Positions 53,623 through 61,645 of a DNA stretch of 61,645 nucleotides are shown here, piece by piece; position 1 is the first letter of the stretch; every line of letters starts with the position of its first letter. The notes under the pieces were generated by a model. The model worked only from the letters and a program-made list of their open reading frames with translations, had not been told where the DNA came from and did not search any database. The DNA comes from Flavobacteriales bacterium (lineage in GTDB: Bacteria > Bacteroidota > Bacteroidia > Flavobacteriales > Flavobacteriaceae). The DNA lies in assembly GCA_011526365.1 (NCBI GenBank), contig WTIO01000037.1:12257-73901 (forward strand), given 5' to 3'. A program made the position numbers and the translations under genes.

Positions 53623-54981
53623 TTAACTAAAAAGAAAAGCAACCACCTCTTCAATTTTTTCGAAGGCCTGAACGCGAATGTTTTTCTCTTCTATTTGCAC
53701 CGATGAAAATTTAGAGACAACAACGGTTTTAAACCCTAGTTTTGCGGCTTCACGAATACGCTGTTCCAATTGTGCTACCGGGCGAATTTCTCCTGAAAGC
53801 CCTACTTCTGCTGCAAAAGCAATCGTGTTGGAAAGGGTGCTGTCCAGATCACTGGATAAAATTGCTGCCACAACGGCTAAGTCTAGCGCTGCGTCTTCCA
53901 CGTGCAATCCTCCGGCAATGTTAATAAACACATCTTTTGTTCCCAACGAAAAGCCTGCGCGCTTTTCTAAGACTGCTAATAACATATTTAGACGCTTACT
54001 GTTAAAGCCTGTGCTATTGCGTTGTGGCGTTCCATAGACTGCTGTGCTTACCAAAGCCTGTACTTCTACAAACAGGGGTCGAATCCCCTCTATGGTGGCT
54101 GCAATGGCATGCCCACTTAGGGCAGAAGCATGCTCGGAAAGCAAAATACTACTGGGGTTGTCCACCGCCTGCAAGCCTTGAGCTTGCATCTGATATATTC
54201 CAATTTCCGAGGTAGCGCCAAAACGGTTTTTTTGAGCGCGCAAAATTCTATACACATGATTTCGATCCCCTTCAAATTGGAGAACGGTATCCACCATATG
54301 CTCTAATATTTTAGGCCCTGCCAATGCCCCTTCCTTTGTGATATGACCTACTAAGACAATTGGGGTTTGCTGGGCTTTGGCGTAGGCAATTAAAGCTGCA
54401 GCACTGGCTTTAATTTGGGAAACACTTCCTGCGCCACTGTCTATAGTATCGGTGTGTAGGGTTTGTATGGAATCGATGACCACAAGATCGGCTTGCTGTT
54501 GTGCCAATTGCATCAAAATATTTTCGGTTCGCGTTTCTGCCAACAAATAACAGTTGGAGTTGCTGTTTTGCATGCGGGCGGCACGCATTTTAATTTGCTG
54601 CTCACTTTCTTCCCCAGAAACATACAACACCTTACCGTTGAGCTGTAACGACAGCTGGAGAAACAATGTAGATTTTCCAATCCCTGGCTCTCCCCCAAGG
54701 AGCACCACTGCTCCGGGCACTATTCCGCCACCCAACACCCGGTCGAGTTCTGCATCGTGGGTGCTCATACGCTGGTGCTGTTGGAGGTCAACAGCGTCAA
54801 TATGGGTGGGTAAAGCCACGCGTTTTGCGGTTTTTGCAGGGGTGGTTATGGGGTTTGTTTGTTTTTCAAGAACCTCTTCCACAAGGGTGTTCCACTCCTT
54901 ACAGCCCCTGCACTGGCCCTGCCATTGGGGGTGTTGGGTTCCACAGTTTTGACAAAAAAAACTTGTTTTTACCTTGGCCAT
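53623..54981 (-). CDS. radA: DNA repair protein RadA
   Basis: A 452-residue RecA-like branch-migration ATPase. An N-terminal C4 zinc finger (CQNCGTQ...CRGCKEW) is followed by Walker A GGEPGIGKSTL near residue 95, Walker B VVIDSIQTL, the RadA-specific KNRFG in RAQKNRFGATSEIG, and a Lon-like C-terminal domain from about residue 290. Complete. It begins 3 bases after the YbhN-like gene's stop, so it is in the panC-panD-YbhN-radA unit. Confidence 0.97.
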   Translation of the reverse strand: MAKVKTSFFCQNCGTQHPQWQGQCRGCKEWNTLVEEVLEKQTNPITTPAKTAKRVALPTHIDAVDLQQHQRMSTHDAELDRVLGGGIVPGAVVLLGGEPGIGKSTLFLQLSLQLNGKVLYVSGEESEQQIKMRAARMQNSNSNCYLLAETRTENILMQLAQQQADLVVIDSIQTLHTDTIDSGAGSVSQIKASAAALIAYAKAQQTPIVLVGHITKEGALAGPKILEHMVDTVLQFEGDRNHVYRILRAQKNRFGATSEIGIYQMQAQGLQAVDNPSSILLSEHASALSGHAIAATIEGIRPLFVEVQALVSTAVYGTPQRNSTGFNSKRLNMLLAVLEKRAGFSLGTKDVFINIAGGLHVEDAALDLAVVAAILSSDLDSTLSNTIAFAAEVGLSGEIRPVAQLEQRIREAAKLGFKTVVVSKFSSVQIEEKNIRVQAFEKIEEVVAFLFS

Positions 54982-54984
54982 AAT

Positions 54985-55953
54985 CTATCGGGTACGTGAA
55001 GCGTTCAATAAAGGTAGGGCTAAAAATGAAAGTCCCCCAAAAACTAAAATCATCAACGTTTGTGAGGACCACATAATCCACCCAAAAGCCAAGCCCGATT
55101 TATTGGCCAATCCGAAGCCTTCAAGTACTAGGGCAATGGTGTAGGGGTAAATTCCTATTCCGCCATTGGTGGCCGAAATGACCAGGCCTCCCGCCACAAA
55201 AGCTGGAAAAATCATAGCTAGGGTTAATCCCACCGTTTCGGGAATGGCCCATTTTACAAAGTAGAACATGGCTAAGTACATTGCCCATATAAACAGGGTG
55301 TGGGCAATAAAAGCAGCTTTGTTGGGCATTTGTCGTAGGGTTTTAATTCCTTGCCAAAATCCTTGAAGCAGGGTTTTGATTTTTACCACAACTTTATTTT
55401 GATTTTTTCGAAGCAAGCTGAAGCCCAACCAAAAAATACCTACACTACCAAGTGCAATAATCCCTAATTGCTCAACACCTATAACTTTGGGTGCTATTAA
55501 GGACCAAATCATATCAAATTGAAGCGATAGCGCAATGAGGATACACATTAGTAAAAGGATCAAATCGACAATGCGTTCTGCTACCACGGTGCCAAATACT
55601 TTTTCAAAAGAAAACTTTTCGTAATTGGACAGTACCGTTGCCCGGAGAAACTCCCCCGAACGGGGTACCCCTAAATTGGCCAAATAGGCAATCATTACAG
55701 AAAAGGTGCTGTTCCAAAAGTTGGGCCGATATCCTAAAGTTACCAATAGAAATTTCCAGCGGTAGGCCCGTGACAAATGGCTGAGTACAGCACAAATTAG
55801 GGACAGTATCACAAAGCGATAGTCGGCAGTACTAATGGCATTAAGAATTTCCTTTCGGTCTTCGGGAGTAGTGGCATCAATGGACAAATAAATAAAAAAC
55901 ACCCCTATGGCTAAAGGGAGAACGTTTTTTACAATTTTTCCTAGTTGCTTCAA
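54985..55953 (-). CDS. YbhN/AglD-like integral membrane protein (lysylphosphatidylglycerol synthase TM family)
   Basis: A 322-residue protein with about 8 membrane helices. Conserved features of the UPF0104/LPG_synthase_TM family are SRAYRWKFLL near residue 65, the glycine/proline-rich LGVPRSGEFLRATVLSNYEK near residue 94, and GGLVISATNGGIGIYPY near residue 256. It lacks the soluble aminoacyltransferase domain of MprF, so it is probably a flippase-like or lipid-related membrane protein; function is uncertain. The start appears to be TTG at 55953, 2 bases after the panD stop. Confidence 0.87.
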   Translation of the reverse strand: MKQLGKIVKNVLPLAIGVFFIYLSIDATTPEDRKEILNAISTADYRFVILSLICAVLSHLSRAYRWKFLLVTLGYRPNFWNSTFSVMIAYLANLGVPRSGEFLRATVLSNYEKFSFEKVFGTVVAERIVDLILLLMCILIALSLQFDMIWSLIAPKVIGVEQLGIIALGSVGIFWLGFSLLRKNQNKVVVKIKTLLQGFWQGIKTLRQMPNKAAFIAHTLFIWAMYLAMFYFVKWAIPETVGLTLAMIFPAFVAGGLVISATNGGIGIYPYTIALVLEGFGLANKSGLAFGWIMWSSQTLMILVFGGLSFLALPLLNASRTR

Positions 55954-55955
55954 AA

Positions 55956-56306
55956 TTAATCCAATGTATTGGTGTTTTCATTAGGGAAAATTAAGGTCGG
56001 CTGGAAGCTTTTTGCCGCTTCAACATCCATTAACGCATAGCTAATTATGATGATGATATCCCCAGTTTGTACTTTTCGCGCTGCAGGGCCATTGAGGGTA
56101 ACATCTCCCGAACCCCTAGGCCCCTCAATGACATAGGTTTCTAAACGTTCGCCGTTGTTGATGTTGAGAACTTGGACTTTTTCTCCTACAATAAGATTTG
56201 CAGCATCTATCAAGTCGCGATCTAGGGTAATACTTCCGATATAGTTCAGGTCGGCCTGACGCACAGTGACCCGATGAATTTTGGACTTAACAACTTCTAT
56301 TTGCAT
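55956..56306 (-). CDS. panD: aspartate 1-decarboxylase
   Basis: A 116-residue pyruvoyl enzyme making beta-alanine from aspartate for pantothenate. Self-cleavage between Gly and Ser is expected in [12 protein letters not shown], giving the pyruvoyl group. [21 protein letters not shown] is typical of the C-terminal half. Its 5' end overlaps panC by 20 bases, and a TACCTTTG box lies 4 bases before its ATG inside panC. Together with panC it supplies coenzyme A and the ACP prosthetic group. Confidence 0.97.
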   Translation of the reverse strand: MQIEVVKSKIHRVTVRQADLNYIGSITLDRDLIDAANLIVGEKVQVLNINNGERLETYVIEGPRGSGDVTLNGPAARKVQTGDIIIIISYALMDVEAAKSFQPTLIFPNENTNTLD

Positions 56307-57162
56307 GCTGCAAAGGTATTGCTTTTTCCAATGCTAAATTGTCAATTAAACGAATCTTCCCGAGTTGGGCCGCAATAAATGCTCTGGGGTGTTGGTGGTG
56401 TTTTGGGTCAAAGATTTCCAAGGTAGTTTCTTCCCGAATTTCGAAATACTCTAAGCTAATTTCAGGATGCTGATCAAACCGTTTTTTAATGTGTTCCAAG
56501 GAAGCAGCATAAGGGGTTTGCTGCCACAATGTTTTAGCTGCTTTAAGTGCAGCATAGAGTTCCAGGGCTGCATTTTGTGCTGAGGGGGTTAGCAATTGAT
56601 TGCGCGAGCTGAGCGCCAAACCTACTGCTGTGCGAACGATAGGGCAACTGACAATTTCAACATCTAATTGTGCTTGCTGAACCAGCTGTTTTATCACTTG
56701 TAATTGTTGAAAATCTTTTTCTCCAAAGTAGGCCCTTTGGGGCTGAAAAATGCGAAACAGCTTTTCGACCACGGTTGCCACACCTTGAAAATGCCCCTTT
56801 CGGTGGGCGCCTTCCATCACCTGGTTGAGCAACCCAAAATCATAGGTCTTTGCGGCTACACTAGAGCCATACAAATCTTCTGCTTGAGGGGCATACACCA
56901 AACAATTGGGGTTTAGGGCGTTAATCTTTGAGAGGTCAGCTTCAAGCTCAGTAGGGTAGCGTAATAAATCTGAGGGGGCATCAAATTGGGTGGGGTTAAT
57001 GAAAATACTCACTAAAACCTCTTCGTTTTCATTGCTGGCACGTTCGATTAAGGAAAGGTGCCCTTGGTGCAGGGCTCCCATGGTTGGAACCAAGCCCAGC
57101 CCTTTGTCTGTACTGGATTTTCGCAGTGCTGCAAACTCATTATGATGCTTAAACAACGTCAT
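56287..57162 (-). CDS. panC: pantoate-beta-alanine ligase
   Basis: A 291-residue pantothenate synthetase joining pantoate and beta-alanine with ATP. The nucleotidyltransferase motif is [16 protein letters not shown] near residue 23; also seen are [27 protein letters not shown] and the KMSKS-like [11 protein letters not shown]. Length is typical. It is first in the panC-panD-YbhN-radA unit and divergent from the glycogen-synthase-like gene across 94 bases. Confidence 0.97.
   Translation of the reverse strand: MTLFKHHNEFAALRKSSTDKGLGLVPTMGALHQGHLSLIERASNENEEVLVSIFINPTQFDAPSDLLRYPTELEADLSKINALNPNCLVYAPQAEDLYGSSVAAKTYDFGLLNQVMEGAHRKGHFQGVATVVEKLFRIFQPQRAYFGEKDFQQLQVIKQLVQQAQLDVEIVSCPIVRTAVGLALSSRNQLLTPSAQNAALELYAALKAAKTLWQQTPYAASLEHIKKRFDQHPEISLEYFEIREETTLEIFDPKHHQHPRAFIAAQLGKIRLIDNLALEKAIPLQHANRSC
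56311..56318 (-). promoter_or_regulatory. -7 box directly before panD start, inside panC
   Basis: TACCTTTG on the minus strand matches TAnnTTTG; CAGC separates it from the panD ATG. It falls in panC coding sequence, so a chance match is possible. Confidence 0.35.
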
Positions 57163-57232
57163 TTAGTAAAACATTAACAGCGCAAAGTATGTAAAGTTTT
57201 AACAACTCTTAATAAATATTGCTAGTTTTGCA

Positions 57233-57240
57233 AAACTTTC
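57233..57240 (+). promoter_or_regulatory. -7 promoter box of glycogen-synthase-like gene
   Basis: TAGTTTTG matches TAnnTTTG, 16 bases before the ATG at 57257. No -33 TTG. Confidence 0.5.
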
Positions 57241-57256
57241 CCATTTAGAAAAGTAT

Positions 57257-58060
57257 ATGAAAGACAAAAGAGTGCTGATTATATCGTCAGAGGTAGTTCC
57301 TTATCTTCCCAACACAGAACAAGCATTTAATTCTTTTCAGATTCCAAAGACTGTAAATGAAAATGGTGGACAAACGCGCATCTTTATGCCGCGTTATGGC
57401 TTGATAAACGAACGACGCCATCAACTGCATGAGGTGATCCGTCTTTCTGGAATGAATTTAGTTATCAATGAAATAGACTCCCCCTTAATCATCAAGGTGG
57501 CTTCTATTCCAAAAGAGCGCATGCAGGTGTATTTTATAGATAATGAAGAATACTTCAAGCGCCGCGCAATGTTATCCGATAAGGAGGGGCAGCTGTTTCC
57601 TGATAATGACGAGCGCATGATCTTTTTTACCAAAGGGGTAATAGAAACCGTTAAAAAACTCAACTGGTCACCAGATATTATTCATTTTCACGGCTGGTTT
57701 ACCGCTCTATTTCCATTGTACTTAAAAACGCTTTACAAAGACGAGCCCCTGTTTCAGGACAGCAAGCTTGTTACTTCCTTCTACACCAAAAATTTTGAAG
57801 GCACCCTGGCAAAAGAACTTCAGGAAAAAGTGGGACATGATAAAATTTCTGCAGCTGCATGTGCTGGACTCCAAACACCAGACCACGACAGCCTTGCTGC
57901 ATTGGCGCTTGAGTACTCCGATGGCATAATCCTCTCCAGTGAAAAGTTGAATCCTGCATTGGTGAGCGCTGCAGAAGCCTCTAAAAAACCACTATTGCAC
58001 TTTGATCAAACACAGGAAGACAACGCTTATATTAATTTTTATACCGAACAACTAAGCTAA
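57257..58060 (+). CDS. glycogen/starch synthase N-terminal-domain protein
   Basis: A 267-residue protein matching only the N-terminal Rossmann domain of GT5 glycogen synthases: VLIISSEVVPYLPNT at the start, FMPRYGLIN near residue 45, and IIHFHGWFTALFPLYLKTLYK near residue 135. The C-terminal nucleotide-sugar-binding domain is absent although the reading frame is clean, so it cannot work as a normal glycosyltransferase on its own. The usual KTGGL ADP-glucose loop near the N-terminus is replaced by FQIPKTVNENGGQ. It stands next to a DUF4270 gene, a pairing typical of Bacteroidota, so the two may act together at the cell surface. Confidence 0.85.
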   Translation: MKDKRVLIISSEVVPYLPNTEQAFNSFQIPKTVNENGGQTRIFMPRYGLINERRHQLHEVIRLSGMNLVINEIDSPLIIKVASIPKERMQVYFIDNEEYFKRRAMLSDKEGQLFPDNDERMIFFTKGVIETVKKLNWSPDIIHFHGWFTALFPLYLKTLYKDEPLFQDSKLVTSFYTKNFEGTLAKELQEKVGHDKISAAACAGLQTPDHDSLAALALEYSDGIILSSEKLNPALVSAAEASKKPLLHFDQTQEDNAYINFYTEQLS

Positions 58061-58086
58061 GCCCTAGTTTTTTGAAAACTCCCCAT

Positions 58087-59892
58087 ATGAAAATCAAAAT
58101 AGTCGTTCTTAGTGTGCTCCTTTTTGTGGCCAGCTGTGCCAAAGAATACCACACTGTAGGCATTCAACTTTTTGAATCCCAAGCCATATCAACAGAAGGA
58201 GTAAAATTACCCGTTTACAGCTATCAAGATGCCACAGCTAGTGTCCAAACCAATGGGCTTCCACTGGGCCAATTGGGGTACATTCAGCATCCTGTTTTTG
58301 GAAGGGCCGAAGCGAGCATTACTTCGCAATTACAACTCACCGGAAGTGTGTTTGGAAACTTTAGTCAGGACCGCGAAAATGAGGGTGATGAAGACAATGT
58401 TGCGGTTATTGAAGAACGCGAAACTGTTACCGAAGTATTTTTAGACATCCCCTTTTTTAACAACACTAAGGACAGCGACAACGATGGTGTTATTGATGCT
58501 TTTGATGCCGACCCCGAAGATCCTCAAAGTGATACCGATGGGGATTCTATCTCCGATTTATTAGAAACCCAGTCGGACTTAAACCCTTTGAGTTCCGACA
58601 GTGATAACGATGGCATACTGGATGCAGACGATGACGACAATGCCTCTTACCAACCGGAAAATAAAGTTTATGAAATAGATTCCTTGTACGGGAATCGCGA
58701 GGCCAGTTTTGAGTTGAAAGTACACCGTTTAACCTATTTTCTCAGTAACCTCGATCCTGACAATAATTTTGTTGAACAAAAACCCTACTACTCCAGCACC
58801 GATTTTTACGAACAAGGCTTTTATGGTGAAACCCTTTTTGATGGAGAATATACCCTAAATTTTGATGAGTTGCGCTTCAATTATAAAGAAGACGATCCCG
58901 ACACCGAAGATATCGATGAAACCCAACAAGTAGAAACCCGTTTGACGCCACGTATACGCGTCCCCTTGGACCCCAAATTTTTTCAACGATTTGTGTTAAA
59001 CCTAGAAGGACAGCCAGAACTTTCTAGCCAAAACCTCTTCAATCAACATTTGCGCGGGATAATTATAAGAACAGAAAATTTTTCGGATGACCTGTACATG
59101 CTATTAGACCTTTCCAATGCAGCCATTCAAATAAATTATACCTACGATGAACTCGATCAAAATGGGACTACCGACGACACCTCAGATGATTTTATCACAA
59201 AAGCGGAGAGCTCCTATTTGTTAAATTTGAATGGTGTACAACTAAACACCCTTAAAAATGCACTGGTCGCCCCACAAATTACAGAACAACTGCAACTAGG
59301 AAACCAAAGTGTTGCGGCAGAGAAAATTTACATTCAAGGGGGCAGAAATCACGCACGCATACAATTATTTGACCCCGAAAATGATCTCCAACAAGAGCAG
59401 TTGGAGCGTTTAAGAGAAAACAATTGGCTGATTAATGAAGCCAACTTGGTGTTTCATATTGACCCTACCGCCTACAACGACCCCAGCGTACTCCCTGATC
59501 GGCTGTATCTCTACAACTACACCAACGGAAAAACCCTCAATGACTTTGATGCCGATCAATCCTTAAATTTGAATGTTAAAAACGGAGATAAATACGTTTT
59601 TGGTGGATTGCTAGAATACGATGATAACGATCGCCCCTCCCATTACAAATTTCGAATCACCAACCACGTTAACAACCTTATCCGTGAAGATTCTACCAAC
59701 GTTAGCTTAGGCTTAATTGTAGGTAGTAATACAGATTTCATTGCACCAAAGAGCGCCTTTTTAACAGCAGCCCGAGGTGAAATAAACTACCCTACAGCAG
59801 GAATTTTAAACCCCCTTGGGGTGGTTCTTTTAGGATCTGCCAATACCAGCACGGAGAGCCTTAGCCTTGAACTGTTCTACACAGAGTATTAA
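58087..59892 (+). CDS. DUF4270 lipoprotein with thrombospondin-type-3 calcium repeats
   Basis: A 601-residue lipoprotein. The signal ends at LLFVASC with the lipid-carrying Cys near residue 17. The DUF4270 region begins with a GQLGYIQHPVFGRAEASI strand. Between about residues 130 and 190 lie three acidic loops of thrombospondin-3 type (DSDNDGVIDAFDADPEDP, DTDGDSISDLLE, DSDNDGILDADDDDN), expected to bind calcium. The rest is beta-rich. It is probably surface or outer-membrane attached; function is unknown. An upstream TTG at 58072 is in frame but the ATG at 58087 gives a normal signal. It shares a TTAA stop overlap with ypdA. Confidence 0.88.
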   Translation: MKIKIVVLSVLLFVASCAKEYHTVGIQLFESQAISTEGVKLPVYSYQDATASVQTNGLPLGQLGYIQHPVFGRAEASITSQLQLTGSVFGNFSQDRENEGDEDNVAVIEERETVTEVFLDIPFFNNTKDSDNDGVIDAFDADPEDPQSDTDGDSISDLLETQSDLNPLSSDSDNDGILDADDDDNASYQPENKVYEIDSLYGNREASFELKVHRLTYFLSNLDPDNNFVEQKPYYSSTDFYEQGFYGETLFDGEYTLNFDELRFNYKEDDPDTEDIDETQQVETRLTPRIRVPLDPKFFQRFVLNLEGQPELSSQNLFNQHLRGIIIRTENFSDDLYMLLDLSNAAIQINYTYDELDQNGTTDDTSDDFITKAESSYLLNLNGVQLNTLKNALVAPQITEQLQLGNQSVAAEKIYIQGGRNHARIQLFDPENDLQQEQLERLRENNWLINEANLVFHIDPTAYNDPSVLPDRLYLYNYTNGKTLNDFDADQSLNLNVKNGDKYVFGGLLEYDDNDRPSHYKFRITNHVNNLIREDSTNVSLGLIVGSNTDFIAPKSAFLTAARGEINYPTAGILNPLGVVLLGSANTSTESLSLELFYTEY

Positions 59893-60872
59893 TTTTGAGT
59901 TGCCGCAGCTACTTTTGCTTGGATGTCTTGCATAATTAATGGGGCATGCTCACGCGAATTTTCAATAAACCACTTATTGGTTTTTAATCCGCCACAAACT
60001 ACTCCTGCCAAATACACTCCAGGGACATTGGATTCCATAGTGGTAGCGTCGTATACCGGAGTGCGGTCAACATCTTGGTGAAAACGAACGCCAAGTTGTT
60101 CCAAGAGGCTAAAATTAGGTTGATAACCAGTCATGGCCAAAACAAAATCATTGGGAATTTCATGGCCCCCTTCTGGAGTGGTAAACTGTACTGAGGTGGG
60201 GGTAATTGCAGTGATAGCCGTTTCAAAATACGCCTTAATGCTGCCTTCCTCAATGCGATTAATAATATCAGGACGGGCCCAATACTTCACATTTTCTCCA
60301 ATGTTTTTTTCACGAACAAGCATAGTAACACTTTTTGCCCCTTTGCGATAGGTTTCCAGTGCGGCATCTACGGCCGAGTTGGCTGCTCCCACTACCACTA
60401 CATCCATATTGAAATACGGGTGGGGCTCACTGTAGTAATGCTTAACCTTATCGAGTGTTTCTCCGGGCACATTCAATAAATAGGGGAAATCATAAAAGCC
60501 CGTAGCGATCACAAGATGTTTGCATTGATAGCTGCCCTTTTCGGAACAAAGTAAAAAACCCCCTGTAGGAAGGGACTCAAAAGTATTGATGGCTTCATAC
60601 AACTGGGGATCTAACGCCCAATGGGAACAAACGCGGCGGTAGTATTCCAACGCTTCGGCACGTGTAGGTTTAGGATTTTGAGAAATAAACGGAACCCCTC
60701 CTATTTCCAAGCGATCAGAGGTGGAAAAAAAAGTCATATTTAAAGGATAATGATAGAGTGAATTCACCAAAGTTCCCTTATCAAATATGGTAAATGAAAG
60801 CCCCTGCTCTTTAGCCGCAATACCACAAGCCAAACCAATAGGTCCAGCACCAATTATAATAACATCTTTCAT
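59889..60872 (-). CDS. ypdA: YpdA-family putative bacillithiol disulfide reductase
   Basis: A 327-residue FAD/NADPH oxidoreductase of the YpdA group. The FAD-binding start is VIIIGAGPIGLACGIAA; NSLYHYPLNMTFFSTSDRLEIGG near residue 38 is a family mark; the NADPH-binding VVVVGAANSAVDAALE is near residue 160. There is no thioredoxin-reductase CxxC, as expected for YpdA. Such enzymes reduce oxidised bacillithiol in Firmicutes; the same role here is inference. A palindrome lies about 60 bases upstream. It is convergent with the DUF4270 gene. Confidence 0.9.
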   Translation of the reverse strand: MKDVIIIGAGPIGLACGIAAKEQGLSFTIFDKGTLVNSLYHYPLNMTFFSTSDRLEIGGVPFISQNPKPTRAEALEYYRRVCSHWALDPQLYEAINTFESLPTGGFLLCSEKGSYQCKHLVIATGFYDFPYLLNVPGETLDKVKHYYSEPHPYFNMDVVVVGAANSAVDAALETYRKGAKSVTMLVREKNIGENVKYWARPDIINRIEEGSIKAYFETAITAITPTSVQFTTPEGGHEIPNDFVLAMTGYQPNFSLLEQLGVRFHQDVDRTPVYDATTMESNVPGVYLAGVVCGGLKTNKWFIENSREHAPLIMQDIQAKVAAATQN

Positions 60873-60911
60873 AGCTGTGAAGGTACAAAGCCAGTTTCAA
60901 TCGGGCAAAAG

Positions 60912-60956
60912 CAATAGTTTAATTGGTTTTTACTATTGTTTCTTAGTAAACAATAG
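60912..60956. repeat. nested inverted repeats upstream of ypdA
   Basis: CTATTGTTT-N6-AAACAATAG (60933-60956) is a perfect 9-bp inverted repeat, and CAATAGT (60912-60918) is the complement of ACTATTG (60932-60938), so two exclusive hairpins are possible. There is no clean T-run on the minus strand. It could be a regulator site for ypdA or the 3' end of the acyltransferase transcript. The surrounding 60960-61024 is A/T-rich low-complexity DNA. Confidence 0.5.
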
Positions 60957-61024
60957 ATTTTTATTATTATTAATTATGTTTTTAGTTTTTATTGATTTCT
61001 TTTTTAGTTCTATATAGTTATTTC

Positions 61025-61645
61025 TTATTTTTTTTTATATAGTAATAAGTATTGTCTACTATACAGCAATAGTATTTGTACGCATACAACAGCTAGTGCC
61101 ATGGCCCAGCCAAGGTAACGGACAGTGTAGAAAGCGCAAAGTGCCCACCAAAGCGGTAAAATTAACAGTCCGAAAACGTATTTAATCGAATTGTGGAACA
61201 CCTTATCGGCAAATAGTTCCAGCACTTTTTTTAGGCCCAAAAAGGGCAAAAAGTGCGCAGCATACCCCATGAACACCACACTCCTTGCATAAAAGGGCCA
61301 TTGGGGAGGTGCGGACAGTGGGCTGGGGGATTCATGTAAGCCCTTTTGTAGCGCGTGAAAAGGCAAACGGGTGTTCTTAGGGTGCAGTAGTGCCTCCTGA
61401 GTGGGGTAGTTTTCTCCTTTTTCTGGAATCCACAATGTTTTTTTCATGGCAACGGTTAGTGCATCGCGCAGGGCATTGATGTTTTGCGCTGGGGTTTTGG
61501 CTTCATTAAGATAGTCTTTGACAGCAATAGGTGGCCCAATGACCAGCTGTAGAACCCCAAACGGACGGCGATAATTACCATAATTGATGCCCACAGGCAC
61601 AATGTACATGGGCTGCTGCGGGTGCTTTTGCTGTGCCTGATACAT
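61025..61645 (-). CDS. glycerol-3-phosphate-type acyltransferase, C-terminal part, cut by window edge
   Basis: At least 206 C-terminal residues of a PlsC-like 1-acyl-glycerol-3-phosphate acyltransferase. QPMYIVPVGINYGNYRRPFG followed by VIGPPIAV matches the region after the catalytic NHxxxxD and EGTR motifs, which lie beyond the window edge. Two or three membrane helices (about residues 120-200) and a KKK tail end the protein. A Met at 61645 is internal, so the true start is outside. It probably acts in phospholipid synthesis or remodelling at the inner membrane. Confidence 0.8.
   Translation of the reverse strand: MYQAQQKHPQQPMYIVPVGINYGNYRRPFGVLQLVIGPPIAVKDYLNEAKTPAQNINALRDALTVAMKKTLWIPEKGENYPTQEALLHPKNTRLPFHALQKGLHESPSPLSAPPQWPFYARSVVFMGYAAHFLPFLGLKKVLELFADKVFHNSIKYVFGLLILPLWWALCAFYTVRYLGWAMALAVVCVQILLLYSRQYLLLYKKK

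Noticed and set aside
1-61645. Search for CRISPR arrays, tRNA or rRNA genes, phage or transposase genes
   Set aside because: None seen: no regularly spaced repeats, no cloverleaf-like sequences recognised, and no integrase or transposase motifs in the reading frames.

Overview
The window looks like a chromosomal segment of a marine-type member of the Bacteroidota, most likely family Flavobacteriaceae. The grounds are: two TonB-dependent outer-membrane receptors; a DUF4270 lipoprotein next to a truncated glycogen-synthase-like protein; a gliding-bacterium style IPExxxVDY protein between rnc and pyk; TAnnTTTG promoter boxes; and start codons almost never preceded by a Shine-Dalgarno (SD) sequence. 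Genes are dense, mostly housekeeping, with many 4-base stop/start overlaps. I see no rRNA, tRNA, CRISPR array, phage or insertion sequence. The helicase gene at the left edge and the acyltransferase gene at the right edge are cut by the window.

Layout. 1-2033: AddA/RecB-like helicase (partial) and superoxide dismutase. 2034-2345: the only gene-free stretch over 300 bases; it holds a tandem pair of structured repeats ending in hairpins. 2346-6289 (minus): purN, rnhA, PfkB-family sugar kinase, purF. 6435-10565 (plus): acpP, fabF, rnc, IPExxxVDY protein, pyk. dinB is convergent with pyk. 11721-16123 (plus): two secreted M20-type hydrolases flanking a DUF819 membrane protein and a CYTH triphosphatase. 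16211-18166: a 55-residue membrane protein and etfBA. 18195-22051: a RimB-RimK fusion, a serine-hydrolase lipoprotein, an isopenicillin-N-synthase-like oxygenase, and upstream of the oxygenase a tiny SD-driven leader gene with a terminator. 22076-24012: cation/proton antiporter and ribE. 24030-28856 (plus): pdxA, DUF177, rpmF, fabH, accB, accC. 28907-31697 (minus): asd, alr, tdk. 31771-34866 (plus): a conserved hypothetical, rsmI, recJ. 34918-43187 (minus): TonB receptor, pgi, M23 peptidase, DUF3108, uvrC. 43270-43839: 5-formyl-THF cyclo-ligase. 43832-57162 (minus): lspA, an exported hypothetical with an apparent ATA start, a TraR/DksA-like protein, ileS, TonB receptor, recO, gdhA, radA, YbhN-like protein, panD, panC. 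57257-59892 (plus): glycogen-synthase N-domain protein and DUF4270 lipoprotein. 59889-61645 (minus): YpdA-like reductase and a partial acyltransferase.

Functional groups: fatty-acid synthesis (acpP, fabF, fabH, accB, accC), with fabH beside ribosomal protein L32 as in many bacteria; cofactor synthesis (ribE, pdxA, panC, panD, and a folate salvage enzyme); DNA repair and recombination (AddA-like, dinB, recJ, uvrC, recO, radA); central carbon and nitrogen metabolism (pyk, pgi, gdhA, etfBA, asd); and envelope biogenesis (lspA, alr, M23 peptidase, receptors).

The most unusual items are: (i) a 20-codon ORF at 21981-21919 with an SD matching about 13 nt of the expected 16S tail, followed by a terminator, in front of the oxygenase gene; (ii) the type-2-like isoleucyl-tRNA synthetase carrying GIHH in place of HIGH; (iii) the tandem repeat with compensatory hairpin changes; (iv) the ATA start codon overlapping the traR stop; and (v) several -7 boxes only 4-8 bases from the start codon, suggesting leaderless mRNAs.
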